Shown here: piece by piece, positions 5,331-6,155 of the stretch | How the letters are laid out: every line of letters begins with the position of its first letter | Numbering within the stretch: the first letter of the stretch is position 1 | Assembly (NCBI GenBank): GCA_019894815.1 | Contig: JAGXNU010000127.1 | Location: 1-6,155 of the forward strand | DNA length: 6,155 bases | Source: Promethearchaeota archaeon | GTDB taxonomy: Archaea > Asgardarchaeota > Lokiarchaeia > Sigyniarchaeales > SOKP01 | Direction: 5' to 3' | Translations under genes and position numbers: made by a program | Notes under the pieces: model-generated | Databases searched by the model: none | Told to the model about the DNA's origin: nothing | What the model saw: only the letters and a program-made list of their open reading frames with translations

Positions 5331-6155
5331 ATGAGTAGATTCAGTAATTCAATTCGAAATTTCCGAGATCGTATTAGATCTGGTTTAACAATTAAACGAC
5401 AAAACCTTCTATTTTTAATAGCATTAGGATTAGTGTTTATTGTAGCTATCGTTATTAGATTATCTCCTATAGTCGTAAACAATTACCTTATTAAAGCTTT
5501 TGACCCTTGGATCCAATACTACAATGCAGAATACTTATCAACCCATACTATATATGAATACTTTAATTGGCAAGATTTTAAAAGTTGGTTTCCAACAGGT
5601 TATTATAGAGGTAATTTAAGACCAGGTCTTACTTTCACAGTTGTTGCCGTTTATAATTTTTTTAATGCTATTGGCATCCCAATTACTCTTTATGACATTT
5701 GTTTTTATTTTCCTGCAGTAATGGGAGGAATAACTGTACTGGCCTCGTATTTATTAGGAAAAGAAGTATTGGATAAGAAGTGTGGTTTATTATTTGCCTT
5801 TTTTATGGCATTTAATATTGGTTTTATGCAAAGAACAACTGCAGGATTTTTTGATAATGAGACTATTGGAGTGTTTGCTACTTTAATGACTTTCTATTTC
5901 TTTATTAAAACGATGCGAACGGGAAGAATTACTCACTCCATCTTAGGGGGTGTATTCCTAGGTTATTTGTGTCTCAGTTGGGGAGGATATAATTTTGTCT
6001 TATATGTACTTCCATTAATTACTGGGATTATTGTATTAACTGGTAAGTATAATTCCAAAGTATTAATTGCATATGGTGGAACTATAGGAACAGGATTGCT
6101 CATATTTTCACTATTTATTAATTTTAACTATGGTGAGTTATTAACAAGCTTAGAT
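5331..6155 (+). CDS. aglB: STT3/AglB oligosaccharyltransferase, N-terminal 275 residues (partial)
   Basis: STT3/AglB moves a lipid-linked oligosaccharide onto asparagine of N-x-S/T sequons on the outer face of the membrane. I translated the open frame from ATG 5331 to the right edge; no stop is met. A basic cytosolic tail (residues 1-26, MSRFSNSIRNFRDRIRSG...) precedes transmembrane helix 1 (about 27-46). The first external loop holds AFDPWIQYYNAEYL (56-69), whose Asp58 corresponds to the first metal-binding aspartate, and WFPTGYYRG (86-94). Further hydrophobic segments lie near 101-119, 124-143, 150-166, 177-195, 203-236 and 243-264. AGFFDNETIGVFA (171-183) is the second acidic motif (Asp175, Glu177), and SWGGYNF (216-222) is a family hallmark. 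The WWDYG acceptor site and globular domain lie beyond the window; full proteins usually exceed 600 residues. The FDPW form of the first motif, for the commoner DPYY or GxD types, is a variant. Family assignment is firm. Confidence 0.93.
   Translation, partial: MSRFSNSIRNFRDRIRSGLTIKRQNLLFLIALGLVFIVAIVIRLSPIVVNNYLIKAFDPWIQYYNAEYLSTHTIYEYFNWQDFKSWFPTGYYRGNLRPGLTFTVVAVYNFFNAIGIPITLYDICFYFPAVMGGITVLASYLLGKEVLDKKCGLLFAFFMAFNIGFMQRTTAGFFDNETIGVFATLMTFYFFIKTMRTGRITHSILGGVFLGYLCLSWGGYNFVLYVLPLITGIIVLTGKYNSKVLIAYGGTIGTGLLIFSLFINFNYGELLTSLD

Overview
This window looks like a chromosomal stretch of an AT-rich archaeon. It carries the archaeal/eukaryotic versions of information-processing genes: an exosome Csl4 subunit with S1 domain and zinc ribbon, a METTL5-type rRNA adenine methyltransferase, a replication factor C small subunit and an STT3/AglB oligosaccharyltransferase. 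TATA-like boxes and GGAG-type ribosome binding sites, rather than -35/-10 promoters, fit this. The low GC, lysine/isoleucine/asparagine-rich proteins and some eukaryote-like features are compatible with an Asgard-type (for example Lokiarchaeia-like) genome, but the lineage is a guess. No mobile element, CRISPR array, tRNA or rRNA is visible, and no gap between genes reaches 300 bases.

Layout. Positions 1-1205 are a minus-strand run of three genes transcribed toward the left edge: csl4 (1205-609), a 75-residue unrecognised protein (553-326), and a protein with a very acidic N-terminus that runs off the left edge (231-1). The last could be an RNA polymerase subunit L/Rpb11 with an acidic extension, but the diagnostic part lies outside the window. 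Divergent from csl4 is the METTL5-like gene (about 1321-1959, plus). Enolase (3287-1980, minus) converges on it, with a U-rich terminator region in the 20-base gap. A 119-base divergent promoter region separates eno from rfcS (3407-4378, plus). rfcS overlaps the 3' end of truA (5173-4343, minus) tail to tail by 36 bases. A second divergent promoter region (5174-5330) leads into the first 275 codons of an stt3/aglB gene that leaves the right edge.

Theme. Most genes act on RNA: decay (csl4), rRNA methylation (METTL5-like) and tRNA pseudouridylation (truA). The rest are clamp loading for replication (rfcS), glycolysis (eno) and N-glycosylation (aglB). This is ordinary core-genome content and I see no obvious new defence or mobile system.

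The most unusual point is the start of the METTL5-like gene. The conserved N-terminus has no ATG, GTG or TTG in frame. It begins at an ATT placed 6 bases after AGGAG, the same spacing as the GGAG-ATG of eno. A short ATG-started reading frame upstream crosses this region in another frame and ends at an A-AAA-AAG heptamer that could shift it into the methyltransferase frame. The candidates are therefore a non-canonical start, a programmed frameshift, or a one-base error in a 6-A run.
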